A stretch of DNA of 64,000 nt from Jejubacter sp036620675 (GTDB taxonomy: Bacteria; Pseudomonadota; Gammaproteobacteria; Enterobacterales; Enterobacteriaceae), in the NCBI GenBank assembly GCA_036620675.1, contig JAZHEE010000004.1; one strand, 5' to 3'. The position numbers were made by a program, and so were the translations under genes. Under the pieces are notes generated by a model. The model did no database searches. It saw nothing but the letters and a program-made list of their open reading frames with translations, and was not told where the DNA came from. This document shows positions 9,075 to 23,057 of this stretch, piece after piece; within the stretch, counting starts at the first letter, position 1, and every line of letters begins with the position of its first letter.

Positions 9075-9800
9075 TCAGAGTCTGAACTCTTCCCCAAGAT
9101 ACACGCGTTTCACCTGGTCGTCCTTGAGGATCTCATCAGGTGTTCCATGGGCAATCAGGTGCCCCTGGCTGACGATATAAGCGCGTTCGCAGACGGCGAG
9201 CGTTTCACGGACGTTATGGTCGGTGATAAGCACCCCAAGGCCGCTGTCTCGCAGGTGTTCAATAATGCGTTTGATGTCGATGACCGAGATGGGATCGACC
9301 CCAGCGAAAGGTTCATCCAGCAGGATGAATTTGGGATTAGCCGCCAGCGCACGGGCGATTTCGACCCGTCGACGCTCCCCCCCGGAGAGGGACTGACCCA
9401 GGTTATCGCGCAGGTGTTCGATATGGAACTCTTCCATCAGCTCGTTGGCGCGGTCGGTGCGCTGTTCCGCCGACAGATCGTCGCGAATTTGCAGTACCGC
9501 CATCAGGTTATCGAAAACGCTCAGGCGCCGGAAAATAGAGGCCTCCTGAGGCAGATAACCGATGCCGCGGCGCGCACGGGCGTGCAGAGGCAGCAGGCTG
9601 ATATCTTCATCGTCGATGATGATATTGCCGGCATCGCGCGGGACGATGCCCACCACCATGTAGAAGGTTGTGGTTTTACCGGCGCCATTAGGGCCGAGCA
9701 GACCGACGATTTCGCCAGACTCCACGGTCAGGCTGACATCTTCCACCACCTTTCGGCCTTTATAGGCCTTGGCGAGGTTCTTTGCAGTGAGTGTTGCCAT
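9075..9800 (-). CDS. lptB: LPS export ABC transporter ATPase
   Basis: 241 residues. LptB powers extraction of lipopolysaccharide from the inner membrane with LptF/LptG/LptC. It has Walker [10 protein letters not shown] at 36-44, the ABC signature LSGGE, Walker [13 protein letters not shown] with the catalytic Glu, and the switch His in [11 protein letters not shown]. It follows lptA by 6 bp on the same strand, forming kdsC-lptC-lptA-lptB. Confidence 0.98.
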   Translation of the reverse strand: MATLTAKNLAKAYKGRKVVEDVSLTVESGEIVGLLGPNGAGKTTTFYMVVGIVPRDAGNIIIDDEDISLLPLHARARRGIGYLPQEASIFRRLSVFDNLMAVLQIRDDLSAEQRTDRANELMEEFHIEHLRDNLGQSLSGGERRRVEIARALAANPKFILLDEPFAGVDPISVIDIKRIIEHLRDSGLGVLITDHNVRETLAVCERAYIVSQGHLIAHGTPDEILKDDQVKRVYLGEEFRL

Positions 9801-9806
9801 ACGAAA

Positions 9807-10349
9807 TTAGTTACTCTTCTGGCCGGAATTGTTTTTATCCTGGAGCTGTGACGGAACCAGAACGGTTGTCACGCGTTTACCTTTCTCGCTGGAGGCCTGC
9901 ATTTTCTGCTCCTTCACGAGGTAGGTTATCTTATCGCCCTTGATGTTGCTGTCGAGCTGCTCCAGATAAGCATTGCCGGTCAGGATGACGTAATCATTCT
10001 GGAGCTCGTAGCGCATTTTACTGCCGCGGCCTTTAACTGGTTTTCCGTTGTCCTGCATCTGGTAAAAAGTAGCGGGCTTACCATAGGCTTCCACCACCTC
10101 TTTGCCTTTTTCGCCGCCCGGGCGGGTGACTACCACTTTGTCGGCGTTGACCTTGATCGTACCCTGAGTCACCACCACATTGCCGGTAAAGGTCACCACA
10201 TTGCCTTCCATATCCAGCGACTGCTGATCGGATTCAATATGGATAGGCTTATCGGTATCACCAGTAACCGCAAAGGCTGGAAGGGCGGCGGCCAAAAGCG
10301 TACCGGCCAGCAGGAGATTAAGGCTGTGTTTGTTTATTCTGGATTTCAT
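9807..10349 (-). CDS. lptA: Periplasmic LPS-transport bridge protein
   Basis: 180 residues (E. coli 185). LptA forms the periplasmic beta-jellyroll bridge that carries LPS from LptC to LptD. A signal peptide ends near ALPAFA, followed by the mature start VTGDTDKPIHIESDQQSLD. The family repeats VVTFTGNVVVTQGTIKVNADKV are clear. The start at 10349 aligns with the E. coli start and overlaps the lptC 3' end by 32 bp; a TTG at 10370 would add seven residues and sits nearer the AAAAGG sequence, so it is a possible alternative. Confidence 0.95.
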   Translation of the reverse strand: MKSRINKHSLNLLLAGTLLAAALPAFAVTGDTDKPIHIESDQQSLDMEGNVVTFTGNVVVTQGTIKVNADKVVVTRPGGEKGKEVVEAYGKPATFYQMQDNGKPVKGRGSKMRYELQNDYVILTGNAYLEQLDSNIKGDKITYLVKEQKMQASSEKGKRVTTVLVPSQLQDKNNSGQKSN

Positions 10350-10902
10350 ATGAGGATCTAACCTTTTCAATCAGCTCGGCAGTTTTGCTGCGCAAATTTC
10401 CGCGCATCTTCAGGCCTTTAGAATTAAATGTGGTCCCGTACAGCGTGACGAGGTCATCGGAAGTAACATCCTGTGTCACAAGGTTTACCTGGGCGTTATC
10501 GGTCGTAATTTTACGCAATTGCGAATCTGGCGCCAGCGCGGTCACCACCACATTTCCGTACAGATACAGCATACGGTCTTTAGTCAGTTTGGCGCGATCG
10601 GCGCGAACTGACCAGGTTGCGGTTTTATTCGCATCGTTGGCGTCATAAACGGTCATCACTGGCAGAGTAAACCATGAAAGCTCGTCCGCAGAGAAATATT
10701 CCACGTGCTGAGCCACCAGCCGATAATTCAACGCCCCCGTAGGGTTGTAAACCACGGTGTCGGAATGCTCGCTCTTGTAGGTCGGCTCGTTGCTGTTTAC
10801 GGCTTTAGGCTCAGCCTCGTCGAGGTCGGTCAGATTAATGCCGATCAGTACCAGTGCTACAATGGCCAGCCCGATAATGACCCAACGTTTCAGCTTACTC
10901 AT
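10318..10902 (-). CDS. lptC: LPS export protein LptC
   Basis: 194 residues. A single N-terminal membrane helix (residues about 7-25, WVIIGLAIVALVLIGINL) anchors a periplasmic jellyroll domain that receives LPS from LptBFG and passes it to LptA. Family segments include YNPTGALNYRLVAQHVEYF and LYGNVVVTALAPDSQLRKITTDNAQV. It overlaps kdsC by 4 bases upstream and lptA downstream, so translation is likely coupled. Confidence 0.96.
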   Translation of the reverse strand: MSKLKRWVIIGLAIVALVLIGINLTDLDEAEPKAVNSNEPTYKSEHSDTVVYNPTGALNYRLVAQHVEYFSADELSWFTLPVMTVYDANDANKTATWSVRADRAKLTKDRMLYLYGNVVVTALAPDSQLRKITTDNAQVNLVTQDVTSDDLVTLYGTTFNSKGLKMRGNLRSKTAELIEKVRSSYEIQNKQTQP

Positions 10903-11465
10903 AGGGATTGCCCTTTAGCCTCCTCCAGCTTGCCCTGCGCCAGCAGAAGCAGGTCGCACACTTCACGCACTGCACCGCGGCCGCCAGCAATACGGGTAAC
11001 ATAATCTGCGCGCGGCAGCAGCAGAGGATGGGCATCGGCAACGGCAACGCTTAGTCCCACTTCAGCCATGACCGGCCAGTCGATAAGATCGTCGCCGATG
11101 TATGCTACCTGGTCGGCCGTTAATGAGAGTTTATGCAACAGCGCCTGAAAGGCCAGCCGTTTATCTGACTGCCCCTGGTAAAGATGTGTAATGCCAAGGG
11201 TTTCGCAGCGATCTTCCAGCAGCTTCGCTTGACGGCCGGTGATAATCGCCACTTCGATATCGGAGGTGAGGGCACAGCGAATACCGTAGCCGTCGCGCAC
11301 GTTAAACGCTTTCAGCTCTTCGCCGCTGTTGCCCATATAGATAAGGCCGTCGGACATCACGCCGTCGACATCGAGAATCAGCAGGCGAACGTTTTTCGCC
11401 CGATTCATTACCTGCGCGCTTACCGGGCCATAACAGGTGGCAAGCATTGCTTCCTGGTTGCTCAT
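10899..11465 (-). CDS. kdsC: 3-deoxy-D-manno-octulosonate 8-phosphate phosphatase
   Basis: 188 residues, a HAD-superfamily phosphatase that makes Kdo from Kdo-8-phosphate for LPS inner core. The nucleophile motif is LDVDGVMSDG, the second motif ITGRQAKLLEDR and the third IGDDLIDWPVM. It lies 16 bp after kdsD and overlaps lptC, so Kdo synthesis is linked to LPS export in one transcript. Confidence 0.97.
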   Translation of the reverse strand: MSNQEAMLATCYGPVSAQVMNRAKNVRLLILDVDGVMSDGLIYMGNSGEELKAFNVRDGYGIRCALTSDIEVAIITGRQAKLLEDRCETLGITHLYQGQSDKRLAFQALLHKLSLTADQVAYIGDDLIDWPVMAEVGLSVAVADAHPLLLPRADYVTRIAGGRGAVREVCDLLLLAQGKLEEAKGQSL

Positions 11466-11481
11466 TACCGCTTATCCTTCG

Positions 11482-12468
11482 TTACACCACGCCTGCGCGC
11501 AGTAAGTCATGCATATGTAACACACCGAGTAACTTGTCGCCATCGGCAACCATCACCGAAGTGATATGGCGGCTCTGCATCAGGTTGAGCGCGTCCACCG
11601 CCAGGGTGTCGGGGCGTACGCGAATGCCGCCAGTGGTCATGACGTCGGTGATATTCAGTTTATAAAGATCGACGCCGGTATCGAAGACACGGCGCAGGTC
11701 GCCGTCGGTGAAGATGCCTTCGATGGTCATATCTTCGTCGCAGACAACCGTCATGCCCAGATTTTTGCGCGTGATCTCCAGCAGGGCATCGCGCAGAGTC
11801 GCCCGTTTGCTGACCCGGGGGATTTCGTCACCGGTGTGCATAATATCGTTAACCCGCAGTAGCAGCTTGCGCCCCAGCGCGCCGCCTGGGTGAGAGAGGG
11901 CGAAGTCTTCAGCGGTGAAGCCGCGGGCTTTCAGTAACGCCACCGCCAGGGCATCGCCCATGACCAGTGTGGCAGTGGTACTGGTGGTCGGCGCCAGCCC
12001 CAGCGGGCAGGCTTCCTGCGACACTTTAATGCACAGATGGACATCAGCGGCGCGGCCCATAGCGCTTTCCGGGCGGCCGGAGATACAGATAAGCGGCACT
12101 CGCAGGCGCTTCAGCACCGGGATAAGCGCCAGGATCTCGCTGGATTCGCCGGAGTTAGAGATAGCAACGACCACATCCTGCGCCGTCACCATGCCCAGAT
12201 CGCCATGGCTGGCTTCGCCGGGATGGACGAAGAAAGAAGGCGTACCGGTGCTGGCGAAAGTGGCCGCCATCTTACGGCCGATATGGCCTGATTTGCCCAT
12301 GCCCATCACCACGATTTTTCCGGGGCAGTGGAATATCAGTTCGCAGGCGCGCGTGAAGTCCTCATTGATATACTGCGTCAGTTGATTGATCCCTTCACGT
12401 TCGATCTCCAGCACCTCTTTACCCGCTTGCTGAAAGTCGAAACCGGGTGGTATAGCAATCTGCGACAT
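11482..12468 (-). CDS. kdsD: D-arabinose 5-phosphate isomerase
   Basis: 328 residues. KdsD converts ribulose-5-phosphate to arabinose-5-phosphate, the first step of Kdo synthesis. The N-terminal SIS domain has VVMGMGKSGHIGRKMAATFASTG split over motifs near residues 50-75, and VVAISNSGESSEI; two CBS domains follow (about 208-328, DIMHTGDEIPRV and DVMTTGGIRV). It lies 12 bp downstream of yrbG, as in E. coli. Confidence 0.97.
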   Translation of the reverse strand: MSQIAIPPGFDFQQAGKEVLEIEREGINQLTQYINEDFTRACELIFHCPGKIVVMGMGKSGHIGRKMAATFASTGTPSFFVHPGEASHGDLGMVTAQDVVVAISNSGESSEILALIPVLKRLRVPLICISGRPESAMGRAADVHLCIKVSQEACPLGLAPTTSTTATLVMGDALAVALLKARGFTAEDFALSHPGGALGRKLLLRVNDIMHTGDEIPRVSKRATLRDALLEITRKNLGMTVVCDEDMTIEGIFTDGDLRRVFDTGVDLYKLNITDVMTTGGIRVRPDTLAVDALNLMQSRHITSVMVADGDKLLGVLHMHDLLRAGVV

Positions 12469-12480
12469 AATCTTTTCCAG

Positions 12481-13458
12481 TTATTCAACGAGACGAGGGG
12501 CCGTGATAAACAGCACCGTCATCCATACAAAAAATCCACAGGTTAACAGGGCACCTACCGTGCGTCCGATATGGCGCTTCTTACGCCAGCACAGCAGGGC
12601 GAACAGTGCGCTGACTAACAGCATCAGGCCATAGTCCCGAACGATGGCCTGAGGGTCAAAGACACCGGGCGAGAGCAGTGCCGGCAGCCCAAGCACGATG
12701 GCGATATTAAAAATGTTAGCGCCAATGATATTCCCGATGGCGATATCGCCCTCGCCTTTACGTGCGCCTGCAATCACGGTCGCCAGCTCGGGCAGGCTGG
12801 TGCCGACGGAGACGATCGTCAGCCCCGGCAGCAGCTCGCTCACCGAAAAGGCGTTAGCCAGAACGGTCGCGTTATCAATCACCATTCGGGTCGCGACTGG
12901 AATAATCAGCAGCGCGACGCCCAACCAGAGAAAAGCCACCGGCTGGTTTGCGCCGCGCGGTAACTCCAGTATTTGCTCATTAGTCAGAGGATCGTTACCC
13001 TGACGTTGGGCGAGACGGGCAATCTTAACGGTAAACAGCAAATAAAGCACGGCGGTTGCCAGCAATATCACGCCATCCAGTCGGCTCAGGTTGCCGTCAT
13101 ACAGCAAAAAACCACACAGAACGCTAAGCGCTAACATTAAGGGTAACTCGCGGCGCAGAATATCGGAATGCACGGTAAAAGGGTGCAGCAGCGCCCCAAG
13201 GCCCAGTATCAGCAATATATTGGTGATATTGGATCCCAGCGCCGTTCCAACAGCCAGATCCAACTGGCCGTGTAGCCCCGCTGCCGCCGAGACGATAATC
13301 TCCGGCAGGGAAGTGCCGATACTGACGACGGTAAGGCCAATAATCAGCGGCGGAACGCCCAGACTCTGGCCAAGAATCGACGCGGCAAACACTAACCGAT
13401 CCGCGCCGTAAACAACCAGCAATAAACCAATGATTAACAGAGCCGTAGCTAAAAGCAT
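12481..13458 (-). CDS. yrbG: Calcium/sodium antiporter family protein
   Basis: 325 residues, a CaCA-family membrane antiporter with about 10 helices in two inverted repeats. The alpha-1 repeat has VVSIGTSLPEIIVSAAAG and GSNITNILLILG; the alpha-2 repeat has IVSVGTSLPELATVIAGARKG and GANIFNIAIVLGLPAL, with the family acidic residues in both. It is the first gene of the yrbG-kdsD-kdsC-lptCAB block and diverges from mlaF across a 231-bp promoter region. Its cation in vivo is not established. Confidence 0.93.
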   Translation of the reverse strand: MLLATALLIIGLLLVVYGADRLVFAASILGQSLGVPPLIIGLTVVSIGTSLPEIIVSAAAGLHGQLDLAVGTALGSNITNILLILGLGALLHPFTVHSDILRRELPLMLALSVLCGFLLYDGNLSRLDGVILLATAVLYLLFTVKIARLAQRQGNDPLTNEQILELPRGANQPVAFLWLGVALLIIPVATRMVIDNATVLANAFSVSELLPGLTIVSVGTSLPELATVIAGARKGEGDIAIGNIIGANIFNIAIVLGLPALLSPGVFDPQAIVRDYGLMLLVSALFALLCWRKKRHIGRTVGALLTCGFFVWMTVLFITAPRLVE

Positions 13459-13689
13459 GCAGAATCCTCAAGGAAGGTATAATCGCCGGTCCATTGGCTG
13501 GAAACCCCGGGCGCGCATACAGTTCTGTGTTAGTTGCGTTTAATTCTTAATTTTGACTTTTAGAAGGACAAAAGTAAAACAAATGCCAGCTTTAGCTAAC
13601 CTCCCGCGTTATTCTTCTGTAAGAATGCAGGGTTTTGGTGCGTGCTCTGTAACAGAGCGAATCTTATGCGTAAACAGGAACTCTAATAG

Positions 13690-14502
13690 ATGAGCCAGAC
13701 GCAGACGAATCTGGTCGAGGTGCGGGGAGTCAGCTTCTCGAGAGGGGAGCGGCGTATTTTTGACGATGTTACGCTTTTCGTACCCCGAGGGAAGATTACG
13801 GCGATAATGGGCCCTTCCGGTATCGGTAAAACGACGCTGTTGCGCCTGATCGGCGGTCAGATCCAACCGGATGCCGGAGAGATTCTTTTCGACGGAGAAA
13901 ACATACCCGCCATGTCGCGTTCGCGGCTTTATCAGGTGCGTAAGCGGATGAGTATGTTGTTCCAGTCCGGGGCGCTTTTTACCGATCTCACCGTATTCGA
14001 AAACGTGGCATGGCCGCTGCGCGAACATACCCGATTGCCGGAGCCGCTGCTGCACAGCACGGTGATGATGAAGCTGGAAGCCGTCGGGCTGCGCGGCGCG
14101 GCGTCGCTGATGCCCTCCGAACTGTCCGGCGGTATGGCGCGTCGGGCCGCGCTGGCGCGCGCCATCGCGCTGGAACCGGATCTAATCATGTTCGATGAGC
14201 CTTTTGTGGGCCAGGATCCCATTACCATGGGCGTGCTGGTGAAGCTTATCTCCGAGCTGAACAGTTCGTTGGGCGTCACCTGCATCGTGGTATCTCACGA
14301 CGTGCCGGAGGTGCTGAGTATCGCCGATCATGCCTGGATTGTGGCCGATCGGCGAGTAGTGGCTGAAGGCTCGCCCCAGTCGCTTGCCGATAATCAGGAT
14401 CCCCGGGTGCGTCAGTTTCTGGACGGCATTGCCGATGGCCCCGTGCCGTTCCGCTATCCCGCCGGGGATTACCAACACGATTTAACTGGAACAGGGAGTT
14501 GA
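13690..14502 (+). CDS. mlaF: Phospholipid transport ATPase MlaF
   Basis: 270 residues, the ABC ATPase of the MlaFEDB complex that keeps phospholipids out of the outer leaflet of the outer membrane. Walker A is GPSGIGKTT at 41-49, the signature is [15 protein letters not shown] and Walker [13 protein letters not shown], with the switch His in [10 protein letters not shown]. It heads the mla operon; mlaE starts 7 bp after its stop. The C-terminal tail (residues about 245-270) is the part that contacts MlaB in the family. Confidence 0.97.
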   Translation: MSQTQTNLVEVRGVSFSRGERRIFDDVTLFVPRGKITAIMGPSGIGKTTLLRLIGGQIQPDAGEILFDGENIPAMSRSRLYQVRKRMSMLFQSGALFTDLTVFENVAWPLREHTRLPEPLLHSTVMMKLEAVGLRGAASLMPSELSGGMARRAALARAIALEPDLIMFDEPFVGQDPITMGVLVKLISELNSSLGVTCIVVSHDVPEVLSIADHAWIVADRRVVAEGSPQSLADNQDPRVRQFLDGIADGPVPFRYPAGDYQHDLTGTGS

Positions 14503-14509
14503 GCCGCTC

Positions 14510-15292
14510 ATGCTTCTGAATGCACTGGCGTCGTTCGGCCGTCGCGGAATAGAAATCTGCGCCGCGTTTGGTCGCGCCGGGTTAATGTTGTTTAACGCGC
14601 TGGTGGGCAAGCCGGAGTTCCGTAAACACGCCCCATTGCTGGTTAAACAACTCTATAACGTCGGCGTGCTGTCGTTGATGATCATCATCGTTTCCGGGCT
14701 GTTTATCGGGATGGTTCTGGGGCTTCAGGGCTATCTGGTGCTGACTACCTACAGTGCGGAAACCAGTCTTGGCATGATGGTGGCGCTGTCGCTGCTGCGC
14801 GAACTGGGGCCGGTGGTCACGGCGCTGCTGTTCGCCGGACGCGCCGGTTCGGCCTTAACGGCGGAGATTGGCCTGATGAAGGCGACCGAGCAGCTCTCCA
14901 GCATGGAGATGATGGCGGTGGATCCGCTGCGCAGGGTGGTTTCGCCGCGCTTCTGGGCTGGCATTATTTCGCTGCCGCTGCTGTCGATCATTTTTGTGGC
15001 CGTCGGGATTCTGGGCGGTGCGCTGGTGGGCGTGACCTGGAAAGGTATCGACGCCGGCTTTTTCTGGTCTGCCATGCAGAACGCGGTCGACTGGCGTATG
15101 GATCTGGTGAACTGCGTGATTAAGAGCGTGGTGTTTGCCGTAACCGTAAGCTGGATTGCGCTGTTTAACGGCTACGATGCGGTGCCTACCTCCGCGGGAA
15201 TTAGCCGGGCTACCACGCGTACCGTCGTGCATGCGTCACTGGCGGTACTGGGTCTGGATTTTGTGCTGACGGCACTGATGTTTGGGAATTAA
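14510..15292 (+). CDS. mlaE: Phospholipid transport permease MlaE
   Basis: 260 residues, the membrane permease of the Mla ABC complex. About five to six hydrophobic helices are visible, together with the family core [41 protein letters not shown] and [17 protein letters not shown] segments. It sits between mlaF and mlaD with 7- and 4-bp gaps. Confidence 0.97.
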   Translation: MLLNALASFGRRGIEICAAFGRAGLMLFNALVGKPEFRKHAPLLVKQLYNVGVLSLMIIIVSGLFIGMVLGLQGYLVLTTYSAETSLGMMVALSLLRELGPVVTALLFAGRAGSALTAEIGLMKATEQLSSMEMMAVDPLRRVVSPRFWAGIISLPLLSIIFVAVGILGGALVGVTWKGIDAGFFWSAMQNAVDWRMDLVNCVIKSVVFAVTVSWIALFNGYDAVPTSAGISRATTRTVVHASLAVLGLDFVLTALMFGN

Positions 15293-15296
15293 GTGA

Positions 15297-15848
15297 ATGC
15301 AAACCAAGAAATCTGAAATCTGGGTCGGCGCGTTTTTATTGATAGCGCTGGTGGCCGCCGTTTTTCTGTGCCTGAAGGTGGCAAACGTTACTGCGCTGAA
15401 CAGCGAACCGACTTATCGCCTCTATGCGACCTTCGATAATATCGGTGGCCTGAAAGAGCGTTCGCCGATCCGTATTGGTGGGGTCACTATTGGTCGGGTG
15501 CACGATATCTCCCTTGACCCGAAAAGCTACCTGCCGCGGGTCGCGATGGATATTGAACAGCGCTATAACCATATCCCGGATACCAGCTCGCTGGCGATTC
15601 GCACTTCCGGACTGCTGGGTGAGCAGTACCTGGCCCTGAATGTCGGTTTTGAGGATCCGGAGCTGGGAACCGCTATTCTTAAGGATGGTGATACCATTCA
15701 GGACACCAAATCGGCGATGGTGCTGGAGGATCTGATCGGTCAGTTCCTGTATAAGAGCAACAGCGACGATAATAAGAATTCGGATGATGGCGATAAGGCC
15801 GCTACCGAAGATAATGGAACACAGCCGCAAACCGGCACGACGAAGTAA
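15297..15848 (+). CDS. mlaD: MCE-domain lipid-binding protein MlaD
   Basis: 183 residues. One N-terminal helix (about 8-27) anchors a periplasmic MCE domain (about 38-116, with [20 protein letters not shown]) that forms the hexameric lipid channel on top of MlaFE. The helical [12 protein letters not shown] segment and an acidic, low-complexity tail follow. It starts 4 bp after mlaE. Confidence 0.97.
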   Translation: MQTKKSEIWVGAFLLIALVAAVFLCLKVANVTALNSEPTYRLYATFDNIGGLKERSPIRIGGVTIGRVHDISLDPKSYLPRVAMDIEQRYNHIPDTSSLAIRTSGLLGEQYLALNVGFEDPELGTAILKDGDTIQDTKSAMVLEDLIGQFLYKSNSDDNKNSDDGDKAATEDNGTQPQTGTTK

Positions 15849-15864
15849 TTCAGGAGAAAATTCA

Positions 15865-16500
15865 ATGCTTAAACGTATATTAATGGTCGCCATGCTGGTG
15901 ATTGCGCCGCTGGCAACGGCGGCGGCAGCGGATATGTCCAACCCTTATCAGGTCATGAACGAAGCGGCGAAAAAGACCTTTGATCGTCTGAAGAACGAAC
16001 AGCCGAAGATTCGTCAGAATCCAGACTACCTGCGTCAGGTAGTCGATCAGGAACTGCTGCCCTATGTCCAGGTAAAATATGCCGGTGCGCTGGTGCTGGG
16101 CCGCTATTATAAAGAAGCCACGCCGGCACAGCGTGAAGCTTACTTCGCCGCGTTTCGTGAATATCTGAAGCAGGCTTACGGCCAGGCGCTGGCAATGTAC
16201 CACGGTCAGACCTACCAGGTCGCACCTGAAAAGCCGCTGGGCGATGCCACCATCGTACCGATCCGCGTCACCATTATCGATCCGAATGGCCGTCCGCCGG
16301 TACGCCTGGACTTTCAGTGGCGTAAGAATACCCAGAGTGGCAAGTGGCAGGCTTACGATATGATCGCTGAAGGCGTCAGCATGATCACCACCAAACAGAA
16401 CGAGTGGAGTGATTTGCTGCGTACTAAAGGTATCGACGGTCTGACCGCGCAGCTGAAATCTATCTCCCGGCAGAAAATCACGCTGGACGAGAAGAAGTAA
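15865..16500 (+). CDS. mlaC: Periplasmic phospholipid-binding protein MlaC
   Basis: 211 residues, the same length as in E. coli. MlaC shuttles phospholipid between MlaA-OmpC at the outer membrane and MlaFEDB. A Sec signal peptide ends at ATAAAA. The lipid-pocket core [27 protein letters not shown] and [11 protein letters not shown] is intact. The start at 15865 has CAGGAGAA upstream. Its stop TAA shares one base with the mlaB ATG. Confidence 0.97.
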   Translation: MLKRILMVAMLVIAPLATAAAADMSNPYQVMNEAAKKTFDRLKNEQPKIRQNPDYLRQVVDQELLPYVQVKYAGALVLGRYYKEATPAQREAYFAAFREYLKQAYGQALAMYHGQTYQVAPEKPLGDATIVPIRVTIIDPNGRPPVRLDFQWRKNTQSGKWQAYDMIAEGVSMITTKQNEWSDLLRTKGIDGLTAQLKSISRQKITLDEKK

Positions 16501-16802
16501 TGTCCGCATTGCTGCGCTGGTCGCGTCAGGACGAGACGCTGAACCTGGAAGGTGTTCTGGAAGAAGAAACGCTGCGTGAGCTGTGGGACGCGCGAGCGGA
16601 AGCAAGCCAGGGCCTGAGTCATATTGCCCTGCAAAGTCTGGAACGGGTGGATACCGCTGGGCTGGCGCTGCTGGTACATCTGGTAGCCATGGCGAGTGCT
16701 TCCGGGCAGTCGGTGACGATTGGCGGCGCCAGCCCCAGTTTGCGAACCCTGGCCCGGCTCTATAATTTGCCGTCTACGGCTTTTCCTTCAGACAGCCTCT
16801 AG
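16500..16802 (+). CDS. mlaB: STAS-domain regulator MlaB
   Basis: 100 residues. MlaB is a cytoplasmic STAS-domain subunit that binds MlaF and is needed for ATPase activity. The key threonine is conserved as Thr52 in [15 protein letters not shown], and LARLYNLPS closes the domain. It begins on the last base of the mlaC stop codon (TAATG). The sequence is more diverged from E. coli than the rest of the operon, which is usual for this subunit. Confidence 0.94.
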   Translation: MSALLRWSRQDETLNLEGVLEEETLRELWDARAEASQGLSHIALQSLERVDTAGLALLVHLVAMASASGQSVTIGGASPSLRTLARLYNLPSTAFPSDSL

Positions 16803-16924
16803 TTTTCAGCACTTTACCTCGCGGCCCGGATGATTGTTACAATCCGGGCCGTTTTGCCTGTTTAAGCGTGCGCCACTTTCCACTAAGATGTGGGGCTGTT
16901 TTGACTATCCGACGAAGTGAACCC

Positions 16925-17179
16925 ATGGAAAATCATGAAATTCAGACAGTGTTGATGAACGCACTGCCCCTTCAGGAAGCCCACGTCTCCGGTGACGGCA
17001 GCCACTTTCAGGTTATCGCGGTGGGTGACCTGTTCGCCGATATGAGTCGCGTGAAGAAACAGCAGGCCGTTTATGCGCCGCTGATGGAGCTGATTGCCGA
17101 GAACCGCATCCACGCGGTCTCTATTAAGGCTTATACCCCACAGGAATGGGAACGCGACCGTAAACTAAACGGCTTTTAA
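16925..17179 (+). CDS. ibaG: BolA-family iron-sulfur/acid stress protein IbaG
   Basis: 84 residues. IbaG is a BolA-type protein that pairs with monothiol glutaredoxin and is tied to acid stress and Fe-S handling. The conserved core is [17 protein letters not shown] and [13 protein letters not shown], ending in [14 protein letters not shown]. The start at 16925 gives the exact E. coli length. It lies between the mla operon and murA, 50 bp before murA. Confidence 0.95.
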   Translation: MENHEIQTVLMNALPLQEAHVSGDGSHFQVIAVGDLFADMSRVKKQQAVYAPLMELIAENRIHAVSIKAYTPQEWERDRKLNGF

Positions 17180-17229
17180 GCTATGGGCGTAGCGCCGGTA
17201 GCAGAGATTGAATAATAGAGAACTGTTGA

Positions 17230-18492
<1,263 letters not shown>

Positions 18493-18508
18493 TCGCTAAG
18501 GCGAATTC

Positions 18509-18540
18509 AAAAACGGGGCCTGACGGCCCCGTTTTTGTTT
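18509..18540 (+). terminator. Rho-independent terminator of murA
   Basis: Stem CGGGGCC (18514-18520) with GGCCCCG (18525-18531), extended by flanking A and T runs, then TTTTTGTTT. The A-run on the other side makes it usable for the convergent sfsB too; the sfsB stop codon overlaps its end. Confidence 0.9.
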
Positions 18541-18802
18541 AGCGCTGGCGGATACACCGGGTTCTGTCGATAAACTCGTGGGTGATGGGATCGTGATAGC
18601 GCGATGGCCAGATTACCCACGGATCGGTGCCCAGCGCTTCGGCGATCAGCCGCTCACCTTTCGGCCACGGCCGGGTTAGGGCGTTGGCAAGCGTAGATGA
18701 GCTAAGCCCGGCGCCGCGTGAAACCGCCGCCAGTGACGTTCCCTTCTTGCGTAGTGCGGCAATAATATCGGCAGAGTGCCAGTCGACGTATTGGTTTTTC
18801 AT
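18539..18802 (-). CDS. sfsB: Ner-like DNA-binding transcriptional regulator
   Basis: 87 residues. It is related to phage Mu Ner and E. coli SfsB (Nlp), a small DNA-binding protein linked to maltose gene expression. The family signature DWHSADIIAALRKKGTSLAAVSRGAGLSSSTLANAL contains the helix-turn-helix (quoted in part: SLAAVSRGAGLSSSTLANAL), followed by WPKGERLIAEALG and WPSRYHD. The start at 18802 aligns with the E. coli N-terminus, whereas an upstream ATG at 18832 would add ten residues. It sits between murA and ispB, as in E. coli. Confidence 0.9.
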   Translation of the reverse strand: MKNQYVDWHSADIIAALRKKGTSLAAVSRGAGLSSSTLANALTRPWPKGERLIAEALGTDPWVIWPSRYHDPITHEFIDRTRCIRQR

Positions 18803-18948
18803 TCCTTTCTCCCTGTCAGCAGAATGTGTCATAGCTCCGGTGACTTCATTGCCTCCTGTTTATAACATAAACGGTTATCAATGGTTCCAGTATGTTTCTA
18901 AAACGCGCTGAAATGTGGCCTGATGCACAGAGGGAAATGAAACGAGTG

Positions 18949-18972
18949 AAAACCCGCGTCGGGCGACGCGGG
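18949..18972 (-). terminator. Terminator of ispB
   Basis: Perfect 8-bp stem CCCGCGTC (18953-18960) and GACGCGGG (18965-18972) just after the ispB stop. On the minus strand it is followed by TTTT. Confidence 0.75.
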
Positions 18973-18978
18973 AGAAAA

Positions 18979-19950
18979 TCAGTGGTTGCGCTGTACGGCG
19001 ATATGCGCCAGCGCAATCAGAGCGTCACGGTGAGGCGTATCAGGCAGAACGGCGAGGGCGGCGATGGCTTTATCGGCTTCTTCCTCTGCCCGTAGGCGAG
19101 TCCACTCCAGCGAGCCGCAGGCGGCCATGGTTTCCAGTACCGGTTCCAGTAAATGACGCCCGTTGCCTTCTTCAATGGCGTTACGAATCATCAGGGCCTG
19201 TTCCGGCGTGCCGTTATGCATGGCGTGCAGCAGAGGCAGCGTTGGTTTGCCTTCGTTCAGATCGTCGCCGACATTCTTGCCCAGGGTTTCTCCGTCGGCG
19301 CTGTAATCCAGCAGATCGTCAATCAGCTGGAAAGCGGTACCCAGATAGCGGCCGTAATCCTGCAGCGCTTTTTCCTGTTCTGGCGTGGCGCCGGCCAGAA
19401 TCCCCGCGCACTGACTGGCCGCTTCAAACAGGCGGGCGGTTTTGCTGTAGATGACCCGCATATAGCTTTCTTCGGTAATGTCGGGATCGTTAACGTTCAT
19501 CAACTGCAAGACTTCGCCTTCCGCGATGACGTTGACCGCCTCGGACATCACCTCCAGCACCTTTAGCGACCCCAGGCGGGTCATCATCTGGAAGGCGCGG
19601 GTATAGATAAAATCGCCCACCAGCACGCTGGCAGCGTTACCAAAAGCGGCATTGGCTGTCGCTTTACCGCGGCGCATATCGGACTCATCCACCACATCGT
19701 CATGCAGCAGGGTGGCTGTGTGGATAAACTCAATCAACGCCGCGGTCGTAATGTGCGCGTCTCCCTGATAGTCGAGCGCCCGGGCAGAGAGTACGGCTAT
19801 CATAGGGCGAATGCGTTTTCCGCCACCGCTAATGATGTAGTACCCTAACTGATTGATAAGCTGAACATCAGTGTTGAGTTGCTCAAGGATGACTGCGTTG
19901 ACACCCGCCATATCTTGCGCGGTTAACTGATTAATATTCTCTAAATTCAT
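18979..19950 (-). CDS. ispB: Octaprenyl diphosphate synthase
   Basis: 323 residues, the E. coli length. IspB builds the C40 side chain of ubiquinone and menaquinone by adding isopentenyl units. Both aspartate-rich motifs are present: LLHDDVVDESDMRRG and FQLIDDLLDYSADG, with GGGKRIRPM at the diphosphate site. The start at 19950 matches E. coli; a 12-residue longer frame from 19986 is possible but unrelated in sequence. It diverges from rplU across a shared 259-bp promoter region. Confidence 0.97.
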   Translation of the reverse strand: MNLENINQLTAQDMAGVNAVILEQLNTDVQLINQLGYYIISGGGKRIRPMIAVLSARALDYQGDAHITTAALIEFIHTATLLHDDVVDESDMRRGKATANAAFGNAASVLVGDFIYTRAFQMMTRLGSLKVLEVMSEAVNVIAEGEVLQLMNVNDPDITEESYMRVIYSKTARLFEAASQCAGILAGATPEQEKALQDYGRYLGTAFQLIDDLLDYSADGETLGKNVGDDLNEGKPTLPLLHAMHNGTPEQALMIRNAIEEGNGRHLLEPVLETMAACGSLEWTRLRAEEEADKAIAALAVLPDTPHRDALIALAHIAVQRNH

Positions 19951-20108
19951 CGCAAAAATCTGGCTATCGTCCTGTTGACCACACATCCCTACGGGATAAC
20001 GTAATGGGGAATCGTATACTCAATTACTCAGATTGTACCGTAAAAACGCGGCAGATAAACGGCGCCGTCGCAGTTGCGTTTTTTTTCTGTGCAGAGCGTC
20101 GATCGGGC

Positions 20109-20137
20109 TTGTCAAAGCCTCACTATTTGCGTAATAT
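20109..20137 (+). promoter_or_regulatory. Promoter of rplU-rpmA
   Basis: A -35 hexamer TTGTCA (20109-20114), a 17-bp spacer and a -10 TAATAT (20132-20137), 72 bp before the rplU start. The spacing is optimal for sigma-70 and fits a strongly expressed ribosomal protein operon. Confidence 0.7.
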
Positions 20138-20173
20138 TCGCGCCCTATTGTGAATATTTGTAGCGCAGCCTGA

Positions 20174-20797
<624 letters not shown>

Positions 20798-20823
20798 GTT
20801 TTTCGAGTCCCGGTAACGGATAG

Positions 20824-20852
20824 AGCCCCGCAACACGTTGCGGGGCTTTTTA
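20824..20852 (+). terminator. Terminator after rpmA
   Basis: Stem AGCCCCGCAA (20824-20833) with TTGCGGGGCT (20838-20847) followed by TTTTATT. It lies 26 bp after rpmA and before yhbE, so yhbE-obgE expression needs readthrough or a separate promoter. Confidence 0.9.
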
Positions 20853-20887
20853 TTATTCTGGGGCAGGCACGACGGAGAGAGAGTGCG

Positions 20888-23048
<2,161 letters not shown>

Positions 23049-23057
23049 TAGTCGTGG